In this document: in pieces, positions 10,336 to 18,738 of the stretch
Layout: the number at the start of each line of letters is the position of its first letter
How positions within the stretch are numbered: the first letter of the stretch is position 1
NCBI GenBank assembly: GCA_017307355.1
Contig: JAFKFG010000012.1
Coordinates: 161,932-225,931 of the forward strand
From: Alphaproteobacteria bacterium
GTDB lineage: Bacteria; Pseudomonadota; Alphaproteobacteria; Micropepsales; Micropepsaceae
Direction: 5' to 3'
Length of the DNA: 64,000 nucleotides
Program-made: the position numbers and the translations under genes
The notes under the pieces: model-generated
The model's database searches: none
What the model was told of the DNA's origin: nothing
The model's input: only the letters and a program-made list of their open reading frames with translations

Positions 10336-11372
10336 TTGCGGACCCTGGCTTTCGGTTTCGTGGCTTTCGCCGGATTGGATTTGCCGGTCGCGGCCGGCAT
10401 CGGGAACGTCTTGGCGATGAAGTCTTCCATGTCGGCAAGCGCCTTGGCGTTGGCGGCGGCATCGGGCACGCCATCCTTGCTGAAATTTTCTCCCACGCCC
10501 GGATAGATCAGGACATCCGCCGGCACATGCTGGTCGCGCAGTGCGTCGTTCAGTTTCTGCGCTTGCTCCGGCGGCACGTTTGTGTCGGCCGATCCATGCT
10601 GGATCAGGAATGGCGGGGTGAGGGAGCTGATGTAAGAGTGCGGGCTGGCGGCCCGCACCAGGCCGGGCGCGCAGTCCGCAGGCTCGCAGCCCAGATAAGC
10701 GCCCAGGCGCGTGGGTGCGCCAGGCTCGGGCGGATGCGCGCCGCCGGTGTCCCAGCTCGCCAGATCGGTGGGGCCATACCAATCGACCACGCCCTGCACG
10801 CAATCCGATGCCAGGGTGGTCTTGGACTTGGCGTCGGCGGCCGGTTCGAGCGCATTGACGCCGCAGCTCGTGCCCACCATGGCCGCGATCTGCCCGCCGG
10901 CTCCGGCTCCCCATGCCATCATCCGGGTTGGGTCGATCGTGTAATCGGCGGCGCGGCCGCGCAGCCAGCGCAGGGCGGACTTCACATCCTGCACGGCGGC
11001 GGGAAAATGCGCTTCGCCCGACAGGCGGTAATTCACGCTTGCCACCACATAGCCTTTGGCGGCCAGCGCGGCGAGGGTGGAAGGAAAATCGGGGAAGCCG
11101 GCGAGATGCCGTGCGTCGCCCGTGACCCAATCGCCGCCATGGACAAACAGGATCACGGGGCGTAACGCCGCTTTTGCTTTGGCCGGCGCCTCGTAAAGGT
11201 CCAGCGTCAAAGGCCTAAAGCCATCCATCGCGGCGTAAACCAGGTCGCGATGCATGACGACGCCGCCGGGAAACGCGACCGTCTGGTTTATATCCGGCTG
11301 CTTGTCCGCGGCATGCACCGGCAAAAGCGCGGCAATCGCAAACAGCGCGCCCAGAAGGCTCCTTCGCACCAT
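10332..11372 (-). CDS. Exported alpha/beta-hydrolase-fold protein lacking catalytic Ser and His
   Basis: A 346-residue protein with a cleavable signal peptide (residues 1-21, ending PVHAAD) and the fold of BD-FAE/esterase-lipase hydrolases. The oxyanion motif HGGDW (78-82) and the Asp strand HGSADTNVP are present. The nucleophile elbow, normally GxSAGG, reads GAGAGG at 155-160, with Gly157 where Ser belongs. The usual C-terminal GHGF-like site reads GVGENF, with no His. If the sequence is correct it is probably not a conventional serine hydrolase. It heads the gcdH operon with an ATGA overlap, yet is exported whereas its neighbours are cytosolic. Function unknown. Confidence 0.8.
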   Translation of the reverse strand: MVRRSLLGALFAIAALLPVHAADKQPDINQTVAFPGGVVMHRDLVYAAMDGFRPLTLDLYEAPAKAKAALRPVILFVHGGDWVTGDARHLAGFPDFPSTLAALAAKGYVVASVNYRLSGEAHFPAAVQDVKSALRWLRGRAADYTIDPTRMMAWGAGAGGQIAAMVGTSCGVNALEPAADAKSKTTLASDCVQGVVDWYGPTDLASWDTGGAHPPEPGAPTRLGAYLGCEPADCAPGLVRAASPHSYISSLTPPFLIQHGSADTNVPPEQAQKLNDALRDQHVPADVLIYPGVGENFSKDGVPDAAANAKALADMEDFIAKTFPMPAATGKSNPAKATKPKARVRK

Positions 11373-11511
11373 CGTCCCAATGTCCGTTTTCGCACCCGGA
11401 CCGTGTCACGCGCCTTGTCCGGTTGCAACGGCACCCGAACATGGCAACGCCCCGCTGGCTCGCGCGTTACGAAGTTGCGGGATTCCTGTCCATTCCGGCG
11501 GCCATTTCATA

Positions 11512-13986
11512 ATGCGATTTTCACAATTCCGACCGGTGTCTTCTGGTGGCCTGTTCGTGATCCTGTTTTTCCTGGTCGCGTTCGCCGTCCAGGGCTTGGC
11601 GGCAAAAGCGGGGCCCGAGGCCAATAGCTTTCAGACCATCGGCGGTACGGATCGGCAGAATGGCCCGACATACATGCCGGCGGCCGGCGCTGCGAAAAAC
11701 GCGGTGGCGGGCAACGGATCGTCCGGCACCGGCAATTCCGAAGGCCTATTGATCGCCGAAATCGTGCTGCTGCTTCTGACCGGCCGGATATTGGGCGAAG
11801 GAATGCAGCGCCTGGGCCAGCCCGCATTGATGGGCAATCTGCTGGCGGGCCTGGTGCTCGGGCCTTCGTTGTTCGGCGTGTTCTGGCCCGAAGCGCAGAG
11901 ATTCATTTTTCCATCCGATCCGGCGCAAAAGGCGATGATCGACGGCCTGTCCCAGGCCGGCATCCTGTTTCTCCTGTTGCTGACCGGCATGGAAACCGAC
12001 GTGAAGCTGGTCGCCAAAGCAAAAAGCGCGGCGATCGCGATTTCGCTGGCGGGTATCGCGCTTCCTTTCGCTTGCGGTTTCGCGCTTGGCGAGTTTCTGC
12101 CCGCGTCCCTGATGCCGGACATGCCCGGCGGTCGTCTGGTGCCGGCCTTGTTTCTGGGCACGGCGCTTTCGATCTCGTCGATCAAGATCGTGGCGATGGT
12201 GGTGCGCGAGATGAATTTCATGCGGCGCAATCTGGGGCAGGTGATCGTCGCCACCGCCATCATGGAAGACACGGCAGGCTGGGTGATCATCGCCATCACC
12301 TTCGGCATCGCGGGGGCAGGCAAGGTCAATGCGCTGGACCTGGCCAAGACCATCGGCGGGGTGGCGCTGTTCATGGGCTTCTGTTTCACCGCCGGGCGCT
12401 GGCTGGTCTTTTCCGCCATCCGCTGGGTCAATGACACGTTCCGCGGCGATTTCCCGGTGGTCACCGCGATCATCGTGATCATGGGCATCATGGCGCTGAC
12501 CACCCAGCTTCTGGGCATTCGCACCGTGCTGGGCGCTTTCATGGCGGGCGTGCTGATCGGCCAGTCGCCGATCCTCACCGATCATATCCAGCAGCAATTG
12601 CGCGGCATGATCACGGCGTTTTTCATGCCGATATTTTTCGGCCTGTCGGGCCTGGCCGCCGATCTCACCATCCTGAAGGATCCCATGCTGGCCTTGATCA
12701 CCGGCGGCCTGGTGGTGATCGCCTCCATCGGAAAATTCTCCGGCGCCTTTGTCGGCAGCATGATCGGTGGCCTCAAATGGCGCGAAGGCGTGGCGCTGGG
12801 CTGTGCCATGAATGCGCGCGGCTCGACCGAAGTGATCGTGGCCTCGATCGGCCTTTCGATGGGCGCGCTGACGCAAAACCTCTACACCATGATCGTCACC
12901 ATGGCGGTCATCACTACCATGATGATGCCGCCCACCTTGCGCGCCGCGCTGGCCGGCCTGCCGATGGACGATGCCGAGCGCAAGCGCGTGGAGCGCGAAC
13001 GGCTGGATGAAAAAGGCTTCGTCCCCAATCTGGAGCGGCTGCTGCTTGCCGCCGATGCCAGTCCGGTGGGCCGCATGGCGGCGCGGATGGCGGGGCTTCT
13101 GGCCGGCGGACAGGGCATGCCGGTGACGATCCTGAAGCTGGATGCGGATTTGCGCGATGCGGACCGCAAAGAGAAGACCGGGCGGGAAGAACAGCATCAG
13201 GAGCATGCTCTTCCCGGAACTGGGCGCGACGCCGACACGGCCCAGAAGGACATGACCGACGCCCAGTCGACCAGCCAAAGCGCGGCCGAGCAGGCCATCG
13301 ATCCGCTGGCGAAAGAGCTCAAGACCGGCGCCAAGGCCAGCGCCGCGAAAACCAGGAAGGACGAGGCCGAGCCCGATCCGGAGAAAGTGCATCTCACCAC
13401 CCGCCTGCCGGTCGACAAGCTCGCCGATGTGGTGCGCGATGAAGCCCGCAAGGGATACGATCTGCTGTTCATCGGCATGGAAGACGCCCGCGACAAGGAC
13501 GGCAACATCGCGCCGGAGATTGCCGAGCTGGCGGCAGGCTTTGACGGCCCGCTGGCGCTGTTGTCCGGCGCGGGCGGAAAATCCGCGCCGCAATTGTCGT
13601 CGCGCACGCACATCCTCTTGCCGGTCAACGGCTCGCCGGCATCGCGTCGCGCCGCCGAAGTCGGCTTCGTGCTCGCCCGCGCCACCGGCGCGCGTGTGTG
13701 CGGGCTGTACGTTTCCCAAACTGATGGACGTTCGCGGACCCGCTCGCGCGAGGAGGGCGTGCTCAAGGACATGGCCCAGCTGGCCGAACGCTATGGCGTG
13801 CGCTTTGCCACCTATATCTCGAAGCGTCGCGGCGCCGCCGAAGCGATATTGAAGGAAGCCGGGCGTGGCTATGGCCTGATCGTGATGGGGGTCAGTCCCC
13901 GCCCGGGCGAGGATCTTTTCTTCGGCAACACGGCCACGATGGTGTTCCGGGAATGGGAAAAGCCGTTGCTGATCATCGCCTCCTGA
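11512..13986 (+). CDS. KefB-like CPA2 cation:proton antiporter with C-terminal USP domains
   Basis: An 824-residue membrane protein. A hydrophobic N-terminal segment (about 13-31) resembles a signal sequence and is followed by some 45 polar residues. A 12-13-helix CPA2 antiporter core spans roughly 75-480 (for example GLSGLAADLTIL, ARGSTEVIVASIGL). The C-terminal half holds universal stress protein material. A complete USP domain (about 675-824) runs from ILLPVNGSPASRRAA to GLIVMGVSPRPGEDLFFGNT. Before it is a USP-like half (KGYDLLFIGMED) split by a charged Lys/Glu/Gln-rich insert of roughly 85 residues. USP domains often bind ATP, suggesting nucleotide-gated transport. The start at 11512 was chosen as the first ATG before the hydrophobic segment. 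Confidence 0.85.
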   Translation: MRFSQFRPVSSGGLFVILFFLVAFAVQGLAAKAGPEANSFQTIGGTDRQNGPTYMPAAGAAKNAVAGNGSSGTGNSEGLLIAEIVLLLLTGRILGEGMQRLGQPALMGNLLAGLVLGPSLFGVFWPEAQRFIFPSDPAQKAMIDGLSQAGILFLLLLTGMETDVKLVAKAKSAAIAISLAGIALPFACGFALGEFLPASLMPDMPGGRLVPALFLGTALSISSIKIVAMVVREMNFMRRNLGQVIVATAIMEDTAGWVIIAITFGIAGAGKVNALDLAKTIGGVALFMGFCFTAGRWLVFSAIRWVNDTFRGDFPVVTAIIVIMGIMALTTQLLGIRTVLGAFMAGVLIGQSPILTDHIQQQLRGMITAFFMPIFFGLSGLAADLTILKDPMLALITGGLVVIASIGKFSGAFVGSMIGGLKWREGVALGCAMNARGSTEVIVASIGLSMGALTQNLYTMIVTMAVITTMMMPPTLRAALAGLPMDDAERKRVERERLDEKGFVPNLERLLLAADASPVGRMAARMAGLLAGGQGMPVTILKLDADLRDADRKEKTGREEQHQEHALPGTGRDADTAQKDMTDAQSTSQSAAEQAIDPLAKELKTGAKASAAKTRKDEAEPDPEKVHLTTRLPVDKLADVVRDEARKGYDLLFIGMEDARDKDGNIAPEIAELAAGFDGPLALLSGAGGKSAPQLSSRTHILLPVNGSPASRRAAEVGFVLARATGARVCGLYVSQTDGRSRTRSREEGVLKDMAQLAERYGVRFATYISKRRGAAEAILKEAGRGYGLIVMGVSPRPGEDLFFGNTATMVFREWEKPLLIIAS

Positions 13987-14043
13987 CCCGGCCTGTCGCG
14001 TCACGGATCCGTCACATCCAGGGACCTTGCGCAATTTTATTAC

Positions 14044-14069
14044 AAAGGGCCTCGTCCAGCCCCTTTTTT
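14044..14069 (+). terminator. Probable intrinsic terminator after the KefB-like gene
   Basis: AAAGGG (14044-14049) pairs with CCCTTT (14061-14066) across an 11-base loop and runs into a T-tract (14064-14069). It lies 58 bp after the antiporter stop and before the next rightward gene. The stem is short, so it is moderately supported. Confidence 0.45.
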
Positions 14070-14188
14070 ACGCGCGGGAATCGCCGTCTGTGACCCAAAA
14101 ACACCAGGGAAATCACGGTCTTTTCTTGAGAATGGGGGGCTCTCTCTGATATTTTGGGCTCTCCGGGTTTCCCGGGTTAGGACTGGGT

Positions 14189-15292
14189 ATGAATCGTTGT
14201 TTTCAGGCTGCGCTTGTTGCGGCCGGTCTTGTCGCCTTTGCAGGGCAGACCGGTGCCGCGGAATTGCGCTTGCCGCCCAGCTTGACGGCTTTCGGCGCCA
14301 CGGCAAATATCGCGCCCTTCACCGCCACCACGCTTTCGCAATCGGAGTTGCGGGGACCGGCATATCGCACCGGCCAGGATGCTTTGGCGGGCGATCCTAT
14401 CCGCCTGAACACCAGTTCCGGCACCGCGACCACGCCGCATCAATTCGTCTCCAGCATCGCGCTCAGCGGTCATCTGGCGATCGACACAGGCTATGACGTC
14501 AATCTCACCCAGCGTTTCGGCAATTATGACGGCGTGCAGTCGCCCCTGATCGCCGACAGGAGTTTCCTGGGGCTGGCAAGCGACGGCCATTATGCCGGCG
14601 CCACCTACATGCCCACTTCGGATCTCCATATCCGTTTGGGCGCGACTCAATGGAGCGATCGGACCGACCGTCTGGCGCTCCAATCCGCCGCCATCGGCTT
14701 GCCGCTGGCCTACGACAATGGATTTTCCCAATCGCTTCTGGCCGGCGCATCCTGGGATGTCACCCCCTGGGCGGATCTCGGCCTCACCGCGCTTCACAAT
14801 ACGCAGCAGAATCTGGGCGTGGTTTCGAACCTGGCCAGCAGCCGGGTCGATACCAATGCGGTGGAAATGACGGCACGCCTGAAATTCGGCAATGGCTGGG
14901 TGACGACGGCATCCTACAGCCAAGGCTTCAGCCAGCTCGATCAGCGCAGCCAGACGCCGCCTTTGGATACGCGCTCCTACTCCATCGCCATCGCCAAGCA
15001 TGGCCTGTTCGGCGAAGACGCGCTGGGCTTCTCATTCTCGCGTCCGGCCATGGGCATGCTGGACAACAGCTTCAGCGCGGTATCGGCGTCCGGCGATCTG
15101 CCGCCATCTTTCATCACCGGCGACCGGTTCCCCAATCAGACGCAGGAAACCGACCTGCAGCTGGGTTATGTCACCAGCTTCCTGGACGGCGCTCTGGCAC
15201 TCCAGACCAACGCCGCCTACCAGATGAACTATCAGGGGCAGAGCGGGGCCACGTCCGTTTCGCTGCTGAGCCGCGCCAAGATCAAGTTCTAG
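14189..15292 (+). CDS. Predicted outer-membrane beta-barrel protein, function unknown
   Basis: A 367-residue protein I do not recognise. Residues 1-24 form a clear Sec signal peptide (hydrophobic core LVAAGLVAFAG, cleavage near GAAEL). The rest is rich in Gly, Thr, Ser and aromatic residues in alternating amphipathic strands, with no Cys after the signal. It ends RAKIKF, a C-terminal Phe as required by the Bam machinery for outer-membrane barrels. Segments such as ALGFSFSRPAMGML recall the translocator barrels of serine-protease autotransporters, but no passenger or catalytic domain is present. It is a monocistronic gene between terminator-like sequence and ettA. Confidence 0.72.
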   Translation: MNRCFQAALVAAGLVAFAGQTGAAELRLPPSLTAFGATANIAPFTATTLSQSELRGPAYRTGQDALAGDPIRLNTSSGTATTPHQFVSSIALSGHLAIDTGYDVNLTQRFGNYDGVQSPLIADRSFLGLASDGHYAGATYMPTSDLHIRLGATQWSDRTDRLALQSAAIGLPLAYDNGFSQSLLAGASWDVTPWADLGLTALHNTQQNLGVVSNLASSRVDTNAVEMTARLKFGNGWVTTASYSQGFSQLDQRSQTPPLDTRSYSIAIAKHGLFGEDALGFSFSRPAMGMLDNSFSAVSASGDLPPSFITGDRFPNQTQETDLQLGYVTSFLDGALALQTNAAYQMNYQGQSGATSVSLLSRAKIKF

Positions 15293-15373
15293 TTCCGCGC
15301 GATACTGGTGCGTTGCGATGGCGAGCCGCCTTCGCTAAAAGCCCGCACATCTCTAGCCCTGAAGGAATGTCCG

Positions 15374-17032
15374 ATGGCCGGTCCGCAATTCGTGTATGTG
15401 ATGAAGGGTCTGTCCAAGACCTATCCCGGCGGCAAGCAGGTCCTCAAAGACATCTGGCTGAGTTTCTATCCCGGCGCCAAGATCGGCATCGTCGGCGTCA
15501 ATGGCGCGGGCAAGTCCACCCTGATGAAAATCATGGCGGGGATGGACAAGGAGTTCACCGGCGAAGCCTGGGCCGCTGATGGCGTGCGCATGGGCTATCT
15601 CAGCCAGGAGCCGCAGCTCGATCCCACCAAGGATGTGCGCGGCAATGTGATGGAAGGCGTCGCCAAGAAGCAGGCTCTGGTCGACCGCTTCAACGAGATC
15701 GCGGCCAACTATTCCGACGAAACCGCCGACGAGATGGCCAAGCTGCAGGACGAGATCGAGGCCCAGGGCCTGTGGGACCTGGACAGCCAGGTGGACCAGG
15801 CAATGGATGCGCTGCGCTGCCCCGATCCCGATGCCAAGGTAGACACTTTGTCGGGCGGCGAGCGCCGCCGGGTGGCGTTGTGCCGGTTGCTGCTGGATGC
15901 GCCGGACATTCTTCTGCTGGACGAACCCACCAACCATCTGGACGCGGAATCCGTGGAATGGCTGGAACATACGCTGCGCGATTATAAGGGCTGCGTCATT
16001 CTGGTGACGCATGATCGCTACTTCCTGGACAATGTCACGAGCTGGATCCTGGAGTTGGATCGCGGCAAGGGCATTCCCCATGAAGGCAATTACTCATCGT
16101 TCCTCGAGATCCAGGAAAAGCGCCTCAAGCAGGAATCCAACGAAGAAGCCGCGCAGAAACGGACCATCGCGCGTGAACGCGAATGGATCCAGCAATCACC
16201 CAAGGCGCGCCAGGCCAAGTCCAAGGCCCGCATCAATTCCTATGAAGAGCTGGTGGCCAAGTCGCAGGAACAGCGCGCCGCCACCGCCCAGATCATGATT
16301 CCCGTGGCCGAGCGGCTGGGCGATGTGGTGATCGAGGCGGAAAATCTGGCCAAAGGTTATGGCGACCGGCTGCTCTATGAAAATGTGAACTTCAAGCTGC
16401 CGCCCGGCGGCATTGTCGGGGTCATCGGCCCCAACGGCGCGGGCAAGACCACCTTGTTCCGCATGCTCACGGGTCAGGAAAAGCCGGATGCCGGCACGCT
16501 CAAGGTCGGTCCCACGGTGCGGATCGGCTATGTCGATCAGTCGCGCGATGCGCTCGATCCCAACAAGAATGTGTGGGAAGAGATTTCCGGCGGCACCGAT
16601 ATCATCGAATTCGGCAAGACCAAGATCAATTCCCGCGCCTATACCGGCGCGTTCGCCTTCAAGGGCGGCGACCAGCAGAAGAAGGTCGGCCAGCTATCGG
16701 GCGGCGAGCGCAACCGCGTGCACCTGGCCAAGATGCTGAAGTCGGGCGCCAACCTTCTGCTGCTGGACGAACCCACCAACGATCTGGATGTGGACACGCT
16801 GCGCGCGCTGGAATCGGCGCTGGAAGAGTTCGCGGGCTGCGCCATGATCATCAGCCATGACCGCTGGTTCCTGGACCGCATTGCCACTCACATGCTGGCC
16901 TTTGAAGGCGACAGCCATGTGGAATGGTTCGAAGGCAATTACCAGGATTACGAAGCCGACAAGAAGCGCCGGCTCGGCATCGATGCGGACCAGCCGCATC
17001 GCATCAAATACAAACGCTTTACGAGGGCTTGA
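15374..17032 (+). CDS. ettA: Energy-dependent translational throttle protein EttA (ABC-F)
   Basis: Soluble ABC-F ATPase of 552 residues, essentially the length of E. coli EttA, which binds the ribosomal E site and gates entry into elongation according to the ATP/ADP state. Two ABC cassettes are visible: [20 protein letters not shown] and [11 protein letters not shown] in the first; [20 protein letters not shown] and [11 protein letters not shown] in the second. Between them lies the basic P-site tRNA interaction linker around [17 protein letters not shown]. There are no membrane segments. The ATG at 15374 follows AAGGA with a good spacer; upstream in-frame sequence is unlike the family. A structured repeat starts three bases after its stop. 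Confidence 0.95.
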   Translation: MAGPQFVYVMKGLSKTYPGGKQVLKDIWLSFYPGAKIGIVGVNGAGKSTLMKIMAGMDKEFTGEAWAADGVRMGYLSQEPQLDPTKDVRGNVMEGVAKKQALVDRFNEIAANYSDETADEMAKLQDEIEAQGLWDLDSQVDQAMDALRCPDPDAKVDTLSGGERRRVALCRLLLDAPDILLLDEPTNHLDAESVEWLEHTLRDYKGCVILVTHDRYFLDNVTSWILELDRGKGIPHEGNYSSFLEIQEKRLKQESNEEAAQKRTIAREREWIQQSPKARQAKSKARINSYEELVAKSQEQRAATAQIMIPVAERLGDVVIEAENLAKGYGDRLLYENVNFKLPPGGIVGVIGPNGAGKTTLFRMLTGQEKPDAGTLKVGPTVRIGYVDQSRDALDPNKNVWEEISGGTDIIEFGKTKINSRAYTGAFAFKGGDQQKKVGQLSGGERNRVHLAKMLKSGANLLLLDEPTNDLDVDTLRALESALEEFAGCAMIISHDRWFLDRIATHMLAFEGDSHVEWFEGNYQDYEADKKRRLGIDADQPHRIKYKRFTRA

Positions 17033-17035
17033 TTG

Positions 17036-17116
17036 CCCCCATCTGTCTTCCTCAGGCAAGCCTTCGGAAGACATCTTCCCCCGCCAATGGCTTCGCCATG
17101 CGGGGAAGAAAGCCAG
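17036..17116 (+). repeat. Two-hairpin intergenic repeat, copy 1 (after ettA)
   Basis: It begins CCCCCATCTGTCT and ends AAGAAAGCCAG, sharing most positions with a second copy at 45527-45611. Hairpin 1 pairs TGTCTTCC (17044-17051) with GGAAGACA (17066-17073), with an inner AGG/CCT and loop CAAG. Hairpin 2 pairs TCTTCCCCCGC (17074-17084) with GCGGGGAAGA (17100-17109) around an inner ATGGC/GCCAT stem. The copies differ in the stem of hairpin 1 by changes that keep pairing. There is no long T-tract, so it is not a canonical terminator. Confidence 0.75.
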
Positions 17117-17145
17117 AGGTCGCTGATAGAGCGACTTAACCCGCG

Positions 17146-17787
17146 CTAGTTCCCGCGGAACTGTTTCGCCAGGTCGCTGAGATGCGCAATCAGCGTATGG
17201 ATGTTGCCGTTGTTCTGGCCCAGGAAGGCGGTGAACTGGTCGCGTTCTTCCAGCGCCAGCCAGATGCCGGCCACCGAGAAATCCACCACCACCGGCTTGC
17301 CGCTGTCGGTGCGGACACGGAAATCCACTTCCAGCGGCGGCTGGCCGGATTTGTCGTTGGGGTCGATCAATTGCGTGGCGACGATGAAATCATCGCCCGA
17401 GCGCTGCTGGCTGCCGGTCACTTTCAGCGACTGTCCCGCATATTTGGCAAAGTAGGACTGATAGACCGCCACGGCATAATTCTGGAACGCGCTTTCAAAG
17501 GCGGCGAGGTCCTGCGGGCTGGCGGTGCGCCGGTACTGGCCCAGAGTAAAATCGGCGATCCGCTTCATGTCGGTGAGGCCCAGCAGAAAGCCTTCGAACT
17601 GGGTGCGGCGTTGATCGCTCGAGAGCTGCTTGTTGTTCAGAAGCTCAAGCCCTTTGTGGATATTCGTCTGGACGAAATCCTCGGCTGGGCTGGCGGCGAG
17701 GGCCGGCCTCGCAACAAAGGCCGCGGAAAGGCTCAAGAGCGTCGCCAGAAAGGTCCGGCGCAGGATCGGCTGAAAGCGCATCATCAT
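17146..17787 (-). CDS. mlaC: MlaC-like phospholipid-binding periplasmic protein (Ttg2D family)
   Basis: A 213-residue periplasmic protein of the MlaC/Tol_Tol_Ttg2 family, which shuttles phospholipid between the outer-membrane MlaA complex and the inner-membrane MlaFEDB transporter. The signal peptide covers about residues 1-32 (TFLATLLSLSAAFVARPALA). The body follows the family (FTLGQYRRTASPQDLAAFESAF, AVYQSYFAKYAGQSL, VDFSVAGIWLALEERDQFTAFL). It lies 75 bp downstream of mlaA on the same strand, a natural operon. MlaD, MlaE and MlaF are not in this window. Met codons at positions 1-3 leave the exact start slightly open. Confidence 0.9.
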   Translation of the reverse strand: MMMRFQPILRRTFLATLLSLSAAFVARPALAASPAEDFVQTNIHKGLELLNNKQLSSDQRRTQFEGFLLGLTDMKRIADFTLGQYRRTASPQDLAAFESAFQNYAVAVYQSYFAKYAGQSLKVTGSQQRSGDDFIVATQLIDPNDKSGQPPLEVDFRVRTDSGKPVVVDFSVAGIWLALEERDQFTAFLGQNNGNIHTLIAHLSDLAKQFRGN

Positions 17788-17862
17788 TCCGTTCTTTCGA
17801 GAAGCCTTAGAGTTGCGGTTGCATGTGGCAAGTTCAAGGCGGTCTTTAGCACGGGAACATCT

Positions 17863-18594
17863 TCAAAAGTCAGGCAAATCTTCGGATTTCACGGCCCGGC
17901 CGTTGCGGATCGCGTTTTCGCGGAGCTGCCGATAGAGGCTGCGCAGGCTGGCATAATAATCGACCGAACTGCGCTGGATGCCCTGAACGGTGGTGTAGGT
18001 CTGGGCGCGCAGATCCAGGATGGTGAAATATTTCTGTCCCGCGAACCACCAAAGATGCTGCTTGTAATGAATGTAATTGGTGGGATCGAGCGCGACATCC
18101 GCGCCCAGGCCGAAGGCGTCGCGCGGATTGGAAGGCCCGAAGAAAGGCAGCATCAAATATGGTCCTTCGCCCACGCCCCAGGTCGCCAGGGTCTGGCCGA
18201 AATCCTCGCCATGGTCGGGAATCTTCATCTTGCTGGCGGGATCCAGAAAACCGCCGAAACCGATGGTGGAATTGACCAGAAAGCGCGCCACGGTCTGGCT
18301 GCCGCGCTTCATTTCCCCCTGCAGCATGTCGTTCACGAAGGTGGTCGGCAGGGTCAGATTCTCGAGAAAATGATGCACCGAACGGCGGCCGCCTTCGGGC
18401 ACCAGCACGAAATAGAGCGCCACGGTGGGGATGACGAAATAGCGGTCGATCTTGCCGTTAAACTTCAACGTCTCGCGATTGGTGGCTTCATAGGGATCGT
18501 TGTTGGCGATCATTTCCGGGGTCATGGGGGCCGAGGCGCAAGCCGTCAACGCCAGACCGCAAATTCCCAACCCCAGCGCCCGTGATACGCGCAT
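17863..18594 (-). CDS. mlaA: MlaA/VacJ family outer-membrane lipoprotein
   Basis: Lipoprotein component of the Mla system, which removes mislocalised phospholipid from the outer leaflet of the outer membrane; 243 residues. A lipoprotein signal with lipobox LTAC (Cys near residue 18) is followed by the family signature NDPYEATNRETLKFN. Further signatures include PEGGRRSVHHFLENLTLP and GVGEGPYLMLPFFGPSNPRDA. The start at 18594 is preferred because it gives a compact lipoprotein signal. An ATG at 18705 would add 37 unhelpful residues and would sit inside the inverted repeat that serves the divergent methionine operon. Confidence 0.92.
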   Translation of the reverse strand: MRVSRALGLGICGLALTACASAPMTPEMIANNDPYEATNRETLKFNGKIDRYFVIPTVALYFVLVPEGGRRSVHHFLENLTLPTTFVNDMLQGEMKRGSQTVARFLVNSTIGFGGFLDPASKMKIPDHGEDFGQTLATWGVGEGPYLMLPFFGPSNPRDAFGLGADVALDPTNYIHYKQHLWWFAGQKYFTILDLRAQTYTTVQGIQRSSVDYYASLRSLYRQLRENAIRNGRAVKSEDLPDF

Positions 18595-18702
18595 CGATTT
18601 TCTTGCCCTAGTCAGCGGAAAGGGGAGGTTTTCGGGTTTTTTGCCGGGCCTGTCCAGACCGGTACCTTCCATAAAAACCCTTGTTTTCCGCCACGGGACC
18701 AG

Positions 18703-18724
18703 CATATAAAGATATGTTTATATG
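18703..18724 (+). promoter_or_regulatory. Inverted-repeat operator for the ArsR-methyltransferase/metF/metH operon
   Basis: A perfect 8-bp inverted repeat, CATATAAA (18703-18710) and TTTATATG (18717-18724), separated by six bases and centred 25 bp before the start codon of the ArsR-family gene. ArsR/SmtB regulators bind such AT-rich dyads and usually control their own operon. The size and sequence resemble, from memory, the SahR-type sites reported for methionine-cycle regulation in Proteobacteria. It stands out sharply against the GC-rich surroundings. Confidence 0.72.
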
Positions 18725-18738
18725 TTTTAGGTGAAAGA

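Noticed and set aside
10336..11130. N-terminal extension of glutaryl-CoA dehydrogenase
   Set aside because: Overlaps the hydrolase gene out of frame; the family-typical N-terminus [11 protein letters not shown] starts at 10335.
11746..14034. Long leftward open frame opposite the KefB-like gene
   Set aside because: Low-complexity His/Gln/Arg-rich translation with no domain and no start context; it mirrors third-position GC bias of the real gene.
18595..18738. SAM or SAH riboswitch before the methionine operon
   Set aside because: The 5' leader is under 40 bases from the dyad to the ATG; no conserved SAM or SAH aptamer pattern is visible.
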